A DNA stretch of 62,000 nt. It comes from Lingula anatina (Eukaryota; Brachiopoda; Lingulata; Lingulida; Lingulidae). Below are positions 23,301-35,321 of this stretch, piece after piece. The translations under genes were made by a program, and so were the position numbers. The stretch covers positions 68,417 through 130,416 of the forward strand of contig NW_019775750.1 in assembly GCF_001039355.2 (NCBI RefSeq), read 5' to 3'. Every line of letters begins with the position of its first letter. Position 1 is the stretch's first letter. The notes under the pieces were generated by a model. The model was not told the DNA's origin. It ran no database searches and saw only the letters and a program-made list of their open reading frames with translations.

Positions 23301-26300
23301 CAAGTGGTGTAAGACTTGAAGCTGATTGGTCATTTTTAGCTGGAGGTAAATAGGACTGAAGATGTGGGCTTAGAGGCAAAAGCAGTTTTTCCATCAACAA
23401 AGTGAGATAACATATTTTTCTTTTGGTATTTTGGGCAGAAAATACTTGTAGAAATAATAGGCACATGATATGAAAATGTGTTACGATACTTGAAGGTGCA
23501 AAATTGTGCTTAATTTGCAGTGAATTTGTTTTGAAAGATATGCTGCATCGACCCAGGCACGGTGATATATGGCCTATTTCCTAAGGCCCATTTCGCGGCA
23601 GACCATTTTATTTTTGGCACTTCCTTCTAATTTACATTGTACCTCACTCTCCAACCATTAGCAAGGAGGGCCTTGATGGCATCCTCAGACCATGATACTC
23701 TTTTGCTGCTGCTCATAATCATAGTACTCAAATAGCTGCGAGGATTTCCCGCAAACAAGATCAGTTGATTAATTGCCCACTTGTGTGCATGTGTTCCATA
23801 TGTACTTGACCGCGATTTGGAGTTAACTCAGCTCCTGATCTGGGTTTATTTCGACCGCGGTTAGGGGTACGTCATCCGTTCACTTTAGAAAAGTTAACCC
23901 CAATAGGCCTGAGGTCAGACCTTGACCGTGGTTGAAAGTGCTAGTGTGAATGGCCTACTTAACACTAGGTTGATCTTACCTGTGAGTAGAGCCCCCCTGA
24001 CTGGCAGACGTCTGCTGCAGACTGACAGTCCTCATGATCTATGCACATCCTCAACAATTTTGTAGGTTCACAAAAACTAGACATATGCTGAAAACAGATG
24101 TCTGATTTTAAATTAAAGACATATTTTTGTTTGATCACACAAGTTTGCTGCAGTAATAATTATATAAATGTATAAATAATCAAAACCACATGATCTTATC
24201 TGGTTCACCAAGTTTTCATACATGTAGCTTACTAAAACTTATTCTAATTGTTCTGAGTGAAAAAAAAATATTTCTCAAAATATCAAAACTTTTGCTTTTA
24301 ATTTTGTTAAAAAAAGTAATTAAAGACAGAGGATAAAAATCAACAGCAACAAACAATTCACCTTCAAGACAACAGCAATGACCTGGGAACCATACGGAGG
24401 ATCAACAACAGTTGACAAGTTTGGGATCTCCAAGGACTCGCTGACATCCTCATAGCAGTCATCAGACCACTGCAAACATAACAAGATTATTTTATAAGTG
24501 AAGTATACTTGCTGTGAATACTAGAATTCACTTGTTACTTTTTCCAAGTAAAGATAAACAGCATTTCAATGATCACAAATATCTTTTTAACAGGAACTTT
24601 TAAAAGAAACAATTTTATAGATACCAATTTGCTAAATATACAGTTCAAACTTCTGTAGAATGATAAAAGCCCCCATATAATGTGTCCATCAAGTGACATC
24701 AATTCATCTAACTTCAGTTCAAGACAGTCCAGGTTTAAGCCCCCTTTCCTGTTCACCTACCCAGTCTGAACTGTCATGGCTGTGTTTTCTCTTGGTCTTG
24801 GGCATTAAAAGTTTCCTGCTAAGAATGGTCAGAGATGGGAACCCTTTCAGCTGAGTGGGAACCAAGAATTCCCTCTCAAAACCCCCGGAGCTGCGGTCTC
24901 TGGAATGTTTGGGTCGTCTGTTGGAGTATTTGCTTGTTGATTCCAAATGTTCTGACCATCCCAGCTGTAAATGAGAAAAGAATATCAATTCATTACAATT
25001 TTACAATTTGCAAACAGGGTTATCATGAGGCATTTTTTTTATCACTTTGCTCCATGAAACCATTAAAATGTTTGCAAAGGTATTACTTTAAAAGTTTTGG
25101 CATCCCTTAAAATATTATCTGAGCTGAGGGCAAAACACTGGCACTTCCAGATCTTGTTTTAACTATATTTACTGTCTACTTATTTACCATTCTTCCTATC
25201 TTACTCTAATTCATAGTTTACATAAATGTTAAATGCATGAAGTGTACAATGTATTCACGGTTTACAAGATTTTTGCCATTCACTATCCTACACAGTCATG
25301 CATCACAAGTCACTGAGATAAATCATTTATTTAAGTTCACACCAAATCTTTCCTTCATAAGACCAATAACATAAAAACACTAAAGAGGCCATGTGTGTGT
25401 CCTTCAAAGGAATTTCTTAATTTATTTCATTATCAGCAAAACTAATAAGACATAGAAATGCTTTAAACTCATTACCTGTCCTGTGTCATTTCTTCCCCAG
25501 CTGTAGACCGCACCCTCAGAATCCAGAGCAATGGCGAACTCTGCTCCACAGCAGACGTGAACGATCTTCTTGTCATTCACAGACACTACCATGGTGGGTT
25601 GCGTCTGGAAAAACATAACAATGAGAAATTCTAATCAATTGTCAATTAACTTAAAAAAGTATTGTGAAGTAATTCTGACTAAACCCAGACCTCTAAAAGT
25701 GGTCCAATCACCAGTACCTTAATTTTCATGGAGTTTTACAATGCACATATGTAAACATTATCTACCTGTTTAGACAAAAGTCAGGCCATACATCTAAAAC
25801 ATTTATTTCAAAGTCTTTAACTTATGAGTCTACACAATCTCCTTCAATTCAGGTTGATATATAAAAATATCTGCTGATATGTCAAATTTTCATGATAACA
25901 ACTTATGAGATTTCACAGCTTTGATCCCAAAACTGCACTGACCTGTTCCATTTTACTTCCTAAGCCAAGCTGGCCATCATAGTTCTTCCCCCAGGAATAC
26001 ATCTCTCCGTCCTGGGTTATCATCACACTGTGGTTATTGCCACAGGAGACCTAGAGTTAACAATATCACAGCTTCAATATAACCTGTCTCAGATATGGGA
26101 GCAGGTTATAAGATGTAAATACCTACTTGTTCACAATAATTAAATTCCTGCTTTTTGACAGTTAACCCAAAATCACATATTTTTTCCAAACTTTCTTGCT
26201 CTAAAACCAGAATATCTCTATAAAGAGGCAAATTCCTATCACACCTGTGCTGTAGTATTGAACTTGGTGTGGAATGAAGTGAGACACTAATACAGAGACT

Positions 26301-29300
26301 ATCATTATCATGAAAATCTTTTTAATATAACCACGACCTAATATTATGCACATATACACCATTAAGCAGTCAATTTATCAAGAACCAGGAATATGACTTT
26401 AAAAATTAAATAACTTCAAAAAACAAGTCACACAACCAGATTTTTCTGGGTTAATTACCTGTACAATTTTATCAAATACCATCGTGGTGTCGACCAGCTG
26501 AGGCAACAGGTGTTTGGGGATGTCAGGAGGCCGCTGAGGACCCCCATGTACAGACCCTGTGGCATTCATACGCTGTCGTCGTGTCAGGTGAGCCATGTAG
26601 CGCAGGACTTGGGGGCTGGCACCCCACACGTAGACTTGGTTATCTATTGTAACTGCTATCTATAAAAACAATGAAACAATGAGCAGACTTCGGAGCAGTT
26701 AGAATCAACACATGTCGCTCTTTTTTCTTTCCACCAAGTGACAGCTAGATAATATTCTACCTCACATTCATTAGACAAGAAAATTTTTTGGTCAGCCTAT
26801 AATTTTAGTTTATATTTTAATTGTAACAGGTCTGGATTTGACAGTTTAACAATTCTGAAATTGCTAGTATCTGAGCACCTTAATTAAAAAAAAAACATAT
26901 CTGATCAATTGGTTAAAAAAAATCACTTGAAAAGCCTGTCAGTGCTTATTTTTTCAACTGCTAGACTAGTGTTTCACCACTGCAATGTAAATTATGTCAA
27001 ATCTAGACAAATGCTTGGGTGGAAAAGCTCCGGAAGAATTTTCGTGACAATGGAGACCTATTGACATTTATATTATGAATCATTTACAGCTAAAAAGATA
27101 CTCTGACCACTGACCACTGACCAGTCCAGGCCTGTACTTACATTGTGGAAGTATTTGGTGGCCACAGTGTGGACAGGTTCTGGAATTCCATTCACTTTGA
27201 TTGGAAAGGTTCGTTTCTCTGTCTTGGCATGTCCAAGCTGTCCAAACATCCCACAGCCAAATGTGTACACTTCACCCTGCAGGTTAAAATCAGTATGATC
27301 ATTGAGAAATTCTAAGTATGATGTACCATAAAAAAGTTATCAACAATTGTTCTTAAAAATAGCAAGGAATCTTCAAGGATGCTTGCAGGCATGCATCTTA
27401 TTTTCACAATAATTATAGTAATAACAACTGGAGGACAAAAATTTCCAAATGGCATTAAAGACTTCTTTTTTAACTTCATATCCATTGAAAGTTTGTGAGT
27501 ACTGTTTATACAAAACCCCTAACTGCAGTTAGGTCCCTTGAAAACCCTGTTTGACATGATGTTTTAGAACAATGTTTACATGTTAAAAGTTCATTCAAAA
27601 TCTGAAATACATTATTTTATTCATAATCCTCCTACTTCTAAATTACTACTTGCCCTAGCAATGCAGAGCTCTGTGTGACTATAACACTTACCCTAGCCGT
27701 GCAGACCACAGAGTGACTATAACACTTACTTAGCTGTGCAGACCATGGAGTGACTATAACACTTACCCTAGCCGTGCAGACCATGGAGTGACTATAACAC
27801 TTACCCTAGCTGTGCAGACCACAGAGTGACTATAACACCTACCCTAGCTGTGCAGACCACAGAGTGACTATAACCAGCTGATATCCTGGTCACTTGTTTG
27901 TCATTCAAGGCCTGAATGTTGGTTGGTATCAGACAGTCCTCCACATTACCATGCCCCAGATTTCCATGGACTCCCCACCCCCAAGTGAATACCCTGAAAT
28001 AATGTGCATATATGCAGAATTCATTTTGGTCAAATTGAAGCTCATTTGCTTGGAGATGCCATTAAAATTGCAATATTCTGAGACATTTTCTCTTTCATCT
28101 AAATAAAGCAAAATAACCAACTGAATTTGTTTTAAAGACAAATGAATTCATACAATTCTTCACTGTAGATATGAATATATAAGAGACTTTGTTTTACAAT
28201 AACAATTTCTGGCATAAAGCAGAGCAATCCCATTATAAATTCTGTGCCTGTACCTGCCATCTGCTGCCAGTGCCATGGAATGATACTGACCACATGACAC
28301 ACTCACAAACTGGACATCCTGGACACTGTCCAGTAACATAGGTCGAGTGTACTTTTGTCTCTGACCAGCACCCACCTGGCCATACTGTGAGCTGCCCCAA
28401 CTGTACAGCTGAAAATAACAGCAGTTTTGTCAATATTCAACTTTATATTAACCAGGTTTATAGATGAGCACAGTTTATGAACATTTATTGGTTTTCACTT
28501 TAATGAAAATATGAATAAATAGATGAATGTTACCTTGAAAGAAAAATGCTACACCAGCATTAAATAGATTAACAACTGAGTAAAAGAAAACCATGTTTCA
28601 CCATTATTTTAACTAATTTGACTGACATTGTCCTTATAGGACAATACTAGGATAACCTACCCCCTGACTGAACAACACTTGGGTGACCTATGTCCTGATT
28701 GGACAACACTGAGGAACCCTACCCCTTAATTGGAAAACATTAGGATTACCTTACACAGCCCTTGATTGGACAACACTCATTTAACTTACCCCCTGATTGG
28801 ACAATACTAGGGTGTGCTGAGCTCCACAAGACACTGAGACAACCTGTATCTTCAGCATGTGCAGTGTCTCCACTCTCTGTACTTGTGACAGCCCATGTGG
28901 TGTGGTGATGTCTCCATGGCCCAGCCTACAACAAAACAAAGATAAACATGGGTTTATGATTAAATCTCATACTGGAGGTTAGGTTTGAAATGAACATCTA
29001 TATGTTTGAGGTCCCCATTCCTGACAACAAAACTTACCTGCCATGGTCAGTGTTTCCCCAGGTGTACAGGTCCCCATTCCTGGTCAGAGTACTTACCTGC
29101 CATGGTCAGTGTTTCCCCAGGTGTACAGGTCACCATTCCTGGCCAGAGTACTTACCTGCCATGGTCAGTGTTTCCCCAGGTGTACAGATCACCATTCCTG
29201 GCCAGAGTACTTACCTGCCATGGTCAGTGTTTCCCCAGGTGTACAGGTCACCATTCCTGGCCAGAGTACTTACCTGCCATGGTCAGTGTTTCCCCAGGTG

Positions 29301-32300
29301 TACAGGTCACCATTCCTGGCCAGAGTACTTACCTGCCATGGTCAGTGTTTCCCCAGGTATACAGGTCACCATTCCTGGCCAGAGTACTTACCTGCCATGG
29401 TCAGTGTTTCCCCAGGTATACAGGTCACCATTCCTGGCCAGAGCGCTGTGGTTCTGACCACATCCAATAGCTGCCGGCTGCAGAGTCAGAAGTCGTGGCT
29501 TCTTGGAAAAACTTGTTTCTAAATCCTGAATGACAAAATTGCTACTTTATGGTATTTTGCAGTGATACAACATGAACTTTATATAAAAACTGTTTTGAAT
29601 CCATGAACAAACGAAATGCCTGATATGAGCTAAACATGGGATAAAAGCAAACCACCCATTTTCCTTACTTAATACTTACATCACTTTCTGCCTCATATGA
29701 CATGTCCTCCTCTAAGAAATCAGTGCTAAACTTTGGCTGTCTGTGTTTCTCATTCAAGTGCAGTACAACCAGGATAAAAAAATGAACCAATTCTGACACA
29801 CTCGGCATCGTGACATCCTGAACAGTAAACAATAAAAAGAGATATATATTTCCCTTTTATATATCAATCAAAATGGTGTAATAATGTTGGTTAAAAAGAA
29901 TCATATTAAGGTTAAATAATGTGTACAGTTAATACAAAGCAAACTAACTTTCTTCATTTTATAAAATTTACTTTGCAAAATATAACACTGTATGGTTGAT
30001 TTGCAGTTTAAAATGCGGCAAAGACATCTAATCTACTTAAAAATCCCTCCATGATTCTTGCATCTGGATGTCCTTTAAACAAATAATATAAATTGTACAT
30101 TAAAATTTGTTTGCTCCTAATAAATAAATACAAATGTTTTGGAATTTTTTACATGAAATTTACAGAAGATCATATGTATTCTATGACTGAAATAGCTAAC
30201 ACTTACTCCAGCACTCTCGCTGTGATCACTCATTGAAGATACAGAGGACATGAAAGATGACATGCTGGATACACTATGGGATCTGCAAGGAAATGACAAC
30301 AGTGCACTTTAACTTAAACTGGAAATAATCACATAAGAAATAAAATTCAACTACTATTATGGTCAATAATCTAGTCTGTTCAAGTGAAATTATATTTAAT
30401 TAAACATAACATTTTTGTATGACAAAAGTTGTAATGAAATTAATAAATAAAGCTGTGGAAAAGTGCTTAATACACATTGAGAGTGAGAAAGTAGAGAACA
30501 ATATTTTACAGCACCTCCTGTTCTTCCTCCTCCCCCATCCCTCGTTGTCCAGTTCTTTGGCCATTATCTCTCTGACCACTTGTTTGGAAGGGTCAAACAG
30601 CTGAGCCACCTGCAGTAGTGTGTTCAAGTCCATACTGGACAAAGCAATGGACAGCTGAGGCACGAACTGCATGGCCAGCTGAGGTTTCTCCAGAAGAAAG
30701 TTGACAAAGTCTTCTGTTGACATGCACCTTAAGAAAGTACCTATAGAGCAAATGTTTTGAGANACTTACCTGCCATGGTCAGTGTTTCCCCAGGTATACA
30801 GGTCACCATTCCTGACCAGAGTACTTACCTGCCATGGTCAGTGTTTCCCCAGGTGTACAGGTCACCATTCCTCGCCAGAGCGCTGTGGTTCTGACCACAT
30901 CCAATAGCTGCCGGCTGCAGAGTCAGAAGTCGTGGCTTCTTGGAAAAACTTGTTTCTAAATCCTGAATGACAAAATTGCTACTTTATGGTATTTTGCAGT
31001 GATACAACATGAACTTTATATAAAAACTGTTTTGAATCCATGAACAAACGAAATGCCTGATATGAGCTAAACATGGGATAAAAGCAAACCACCCATTTTC
31101 CTTACTTAATACTTACATCACTTTCTGCCTCATATGACATGTCCTCCTCTAAGAAATCAGTGCTAAACTTTGGCTGTCTGTGTTTCTCATTCAAGTGCAG
31201 TACAACCAGGATAAAAAAATGAACCAATTCTGACACACTCGGCATCGTGACATCCTGAACAGTAAACAATAAAAAGAGATATATATTTCCCTTTTATATA
31301 TCAATCAAAATGGTGTAATAATGTTGGTTAAAAAGAATCATATTAAGGTTAAATAATGTGTACAGTTAATACAAAGCAAACTAACTTTCTTCATTTTATA
31401 AAATTTACTTTGCAAAATATAACACTGTATGGTTGATTTGCAGTTTAAAATGCGGCAAAGACATCTAATCTACTTAAAAATCCCTCCATGATTCTTGCAT
31501 CTGGATGTCCTTTAAACAAATAATATAAATTGTACATTAAAATTTGTTTGCTCCTAATAAATAAATACAAATGTTTTGGAATTTTTTACATGAAATTTAC
31601 AGAAGATCATATGTATTCTATGACTGAAATAGCTAACACTTACTCCAGCACTCTCGCTGTGATCACTCATTGAAGATACAGAGGACATGAAAGATGACAT
31701 GCTGGATACACTATGGGATCTGCAAGGAAATGACAACAGTGCACTTTAACTTAAACTGGAAATAATCACATAAGAAATAAAATTCAACTACTATTATGGT
31801 CAATAATCTAGTCTGTTCAAGTGAAATTATATTTAATTAAACATAACATTTTTGTATGACAAAAGTTGTAATGAAATTAATAAATAAAGCTGTGGAAAAG
31901 TGCTTAATACACATTGAGAGTGAGAAAGTAGAGAACAATATTTTACAGCACCTCCTGTTCTTCCTCCTCCCCCATCCCTCGTTGTCCAGTTCTTTGGCCA
32001 TTATCTCTCTGACCACTTGTTTGGAAGGGTCAAACAGCTGAGCCACCTGCAGTAGTGTGTTCAAGTCCATACTGGACAAAGCAATGGACAGCTGAGGCAC
32101 GAACTGCATGGCCAGCTGAGGTTTCTCCAGAAGAAAGTTGACAAAGTCTTCTGTTGACATGCACCTTAAGAAAGTACCTATAGAGCAAATGTTTTGAGAA
32201 TCTCAATACATCATATGATGAGAATACATTAATAAAGTAAAACATTTTACACTTAGTTTACTCAAAAAGTTTAGTCCCCTGAAATGTATGCTCTTGTGTG

Positions 32301-35283
32301 CAGACTTGGGGGCAATTGGAAAAATTTAATCCACTTTTATAGGTAAATAATTGGCAGAAAGGCATCTTCCATTCACTACATTTTATGTGCATTCAAAAGA
32401 GAGATTTATCAAATGAATATCTGTCAAAAACTATAATTTCTTAAAGAGAGAATATATTCATATAAATGTGAAACATTTCTTTTCAGAAAGAATTTTAAAT
32501 AATTATTCACCATCTCTGACCCTGGCTAGATGTATGGACACTCCCTTCTGGGCCAGGATGTCCAGCTGTGGGGTGGTGAAGGTCACATGACCCTGCTGGA
32601 CCAGCAGCTCCAAGGCATCTCCTATTAGACCACGACTCTGAAAACACACAGCACTGTCAACTCCATAATCAAGGACACCATTTCATTTTTTTTTTAATCT
32701 AACGGGATTTCATCATGGTTCACTAAACTACTACTCTAAGCTGATTTCACTGTATTTCATGAAGTATCTGTAATAAACTCTCTGATAATAGAAAAGCTAT
32801 AGCATTGAAAGGCAGATGCTTTATCTAAAATACGACTCCAAAAAAAGAGGATATTTTGACTTCCTTTAACAAAGGGTGTTTTGACTTCCATGTCTGTAAC
32901 TTAAAACATGATCCTACCTTTGCCAGTTCAAAGAGCAAGTCCATCAAGTTGTGCGTTGACAGCAAGGTGAGGGCAGTCATCTCATCATAGGAGAAACTGC
33001 TCAGCAAGAAGTCCCTGAAAGTAGTTCTGTTATGATATTTCTTTTTTTCCAAAGGTCTTAAAATGAATACTGAAATTCCTAAATCTTAGACTGCCAGTAG
33101 TCTTCATTTAAATATTAGTCCAAAATCAGGAAAAATAATTGTGAGTTAGAATTTTAATTCTTAAAAGAACTGCAAGAACACTAAACTGTACAAACATCCT
33201 TCTTTCCAGTAAATGAACCAAGAATAACAAGCAGTGTTTTATAGTAGACCACTTCTACTTACTCTGTCCATGGAATTATTTTCAAAATATATAGCACTTA
33301 GTCTCAAAAATATTCATAAAAAACATGCTTCTGCCATCTCAAGATCTCTTAACTGTCACACAGAATACCTGAGTGCCTGAACCAGACCCTTGTCCTTCCC
33401 ATTGGATGTCACTATCTGGTGCACGTAACAGTGCAGCGCCATGTCCGCCAGCTGCTTCTTCTCTGACGTATTCAGATCCAAGCTGCGATTACCAAGAACC
33501 TGTTTCAAATAGTTCATGACCTCTGGGATGCGGCCGTAGTGGGCAAAGTTGGCAACTCTCTTGATGTATGGACACTGAAAATGTTTTAACCTTTATTATG
33601 TGGCAAGATTGAATGTTATGCTGAAATTCATAATCGTATTTATATAATAGTTTTAATGAACACTATATCTCGAAAGCTTTATGTTCATTTTCATAGAGAA
33701 TTTTTTGTGAAAAGAGAAATTGTCATTCATTTTCATAGAAATTTTTTTGTGAAAAGAGAAATTGTCATTCATTTCAAACCCTGCTGAGGTTAATATAAAA
33801 CAAAATGAACAGAATTACATATTTGTTAAGAATTCTTTACATCAAGTACATACCTTGGACAACTGGTACAACCTAATAGAATGTACAAAGTCCCCCCTGG
33901 CCAGCCTGTACTCTGCAGCCAGCTCATAGAGCATGTTGATATCCAGGCTCAGCATGATGCCCAGCAGCTCCGTCTGGTGGGAGTCTGAGGTCGTCAGCGC
34001 CAAGTCCAGGAAATACCTCTCAGGAGATACCCTAGTACATTCAAATTATTTCATTGTATTCTCTATGGCCTTAAGTTTATTCCAGCCATGTATCAAGTAT
34101 TAATTGCATAACTAAAGTCTTAATGTCTTGCTGGCAGAATAAAATAGATCAAATTGCTGATTGCAAAAAAAAAATTGCATTCGGTTATATCCATAGCAGA
34201 TTTAAATAGCTTGTATTTTAAACCCTTTGTTCAAATGACCCACAAAATATGACCTACAAAACTACAGTAACATATAACTGGCACTGCCACAAATCAATAC
34301 AGTCATGTATTACTCTGTTATTAGCATTACCTGGGTCTGCATTCATAAGCCCCATCCTGTGTTACCACAATACAACCATCCAGCACAGTGTGGGTTGATA
34401 TCTGGATACTGTAAGCAGCACTTAGCTCTACAGCCTCAAGCTCAGACTTGGGTTTCTCTTGGGATGTGCCACCTGATCTTCTTTTGTTTGCATCTGTGGC
34501 CAATTTTTCATCTTTCTTAACAAACTCCCTGCTGGATGCAGAGGCAGACTTCTGCAAGAGCTCCTCTTCCCGCTTTTCATGCCAGTAAAAGGGATAAGAT
34601 CTCTTAAAAACTGCCACAATGCTTTCACTTGCTGGAAATCCAAAGGCCTGGACTATGGCATCCTTGTTAAAATTCTAGTAAAGAAAATATAAATTAAAGT
34701 GCAATTATTATATAAATTCCCTTTGAAAAAAATGAGATCTAAATGAAAGCTCGCTATTTGAAGAAAAACAATTTGAACAAAATAATTTGGATTCTGAATC
34801 AATCATAATAAGTTGCATTCACTGCATGCCTTTTTTGTGTATCAAAATATTTATTTAGCATGAACTATATTTTTGTATTTTGATCTGCCCTATAACGAAA
34901 AAGTCCTATAGGATCTTATAGGAAATTGGGCCAATTTCCTATAGAAGCCTATAGGATCTTATAGGATCCTATAGGACTTTTTCGTATGGGTGTATACATT
35001 TCACTGTGATTCCCTTAATATTTTATTTAAATTTTGTAATGATATTACAAACTGGGAACTTACTATATGATCATCGAGGGAAGTCTCTGACATCTGATTG
35101 GACAAGAGCATCAGCTGTGTTTTCCCATCAGCCATCTGGGTCATGAACATGAGCTTGTCTGTCAGGAGTAAATTTTCTGTGTTTGCTGGAATCTTATACA
35201 CAAACAGGGGGTTGTGCTCCAAATTACTGTCATAAACCTGTAGATGAAAATTATCATCATTTATAATAAAGCAGCAAAAGAAA

Positions 35284-35321
<38 letters not shown>

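Larger units (their letters stand above)
20392..24964 (-). other. RCC1 gene exons 25-32: helical C-terminus and Cys/His motif
   Basis: Exons: 24761-24964, 24362-24470 (one-base frame break), 23980-24087, 23118-23230, 22704-22770, 22369-22475, 21222-21358, 20392-20846. They encode about residues 1192-1623. Exon 25 is rich in Arg/Lys/Ser (PKTKRKHSHDSSDW). Exons 27-30 read as helices (YYRLRWLSQCAGQVENMCQT). The last exon has FTCGHNFTEKMF and, about 45 residues later, MACPKCVF; the Cys-His and Cys-x-x-Cys spacing suggests a zinc knuckle or degenerate RING. Stop codon TGA at 20392-20394. No known domain is assigned with certainty. Confidence 0.75.
25476..31719 (-). other. RCC1 gene exons 15-24: linker and RCC1 propeller
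   Basis: Exons: 15 at 31644-31719 and 16 at 31117-31254 (linker; copies at 30207-30282 and 29680-29817), 17 at 29392-29525 (copy 30829-30962), 18 at 28790-28925, 19 at 28254-28408, 20 at 27843-27993, 21 at 27142-27276, 22 at 26459-26659, 23 at 25943-26050, 24 at 25476-25604. RCC1 repeat signatures recur: GDLYTWGNTDHGRLGHGD, LYSWGSSQYGQVGAGQ, VFTWGWGVHGNLGHGN, VYTFGCGMFGQLGHA, MYSWGKNYDGQLGLG, VYSWGRNDTGQ, with intervening VSCGAQHTLVLS-type strands. About seven blades, so a full propeller is likely. RCC1 propellers bind small GTPases or membranes. Three donors here (exons 17, 18, 20) sit in tandem arrays. Confidence 0.9.

Noticed and set aside
28990-29522. Three long overlapping + strand frames of about 155 aa with repeated PAMVSVSPGVQVTIPGQS peptides
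   Set aside because: They are produced by the 59-bp array, whose length is not divisible by three, so the same peptide appears in all frames. The coding strand is the minus strand (RCC1 exon 17).
30207-30740. A second set of RCC1 exons 14-15 as a true exon duplication
   Set aside because: Near-identical copies, an N at the junction and a frame-breaking phase favour an assembly artefact; listed as a repeat instead.
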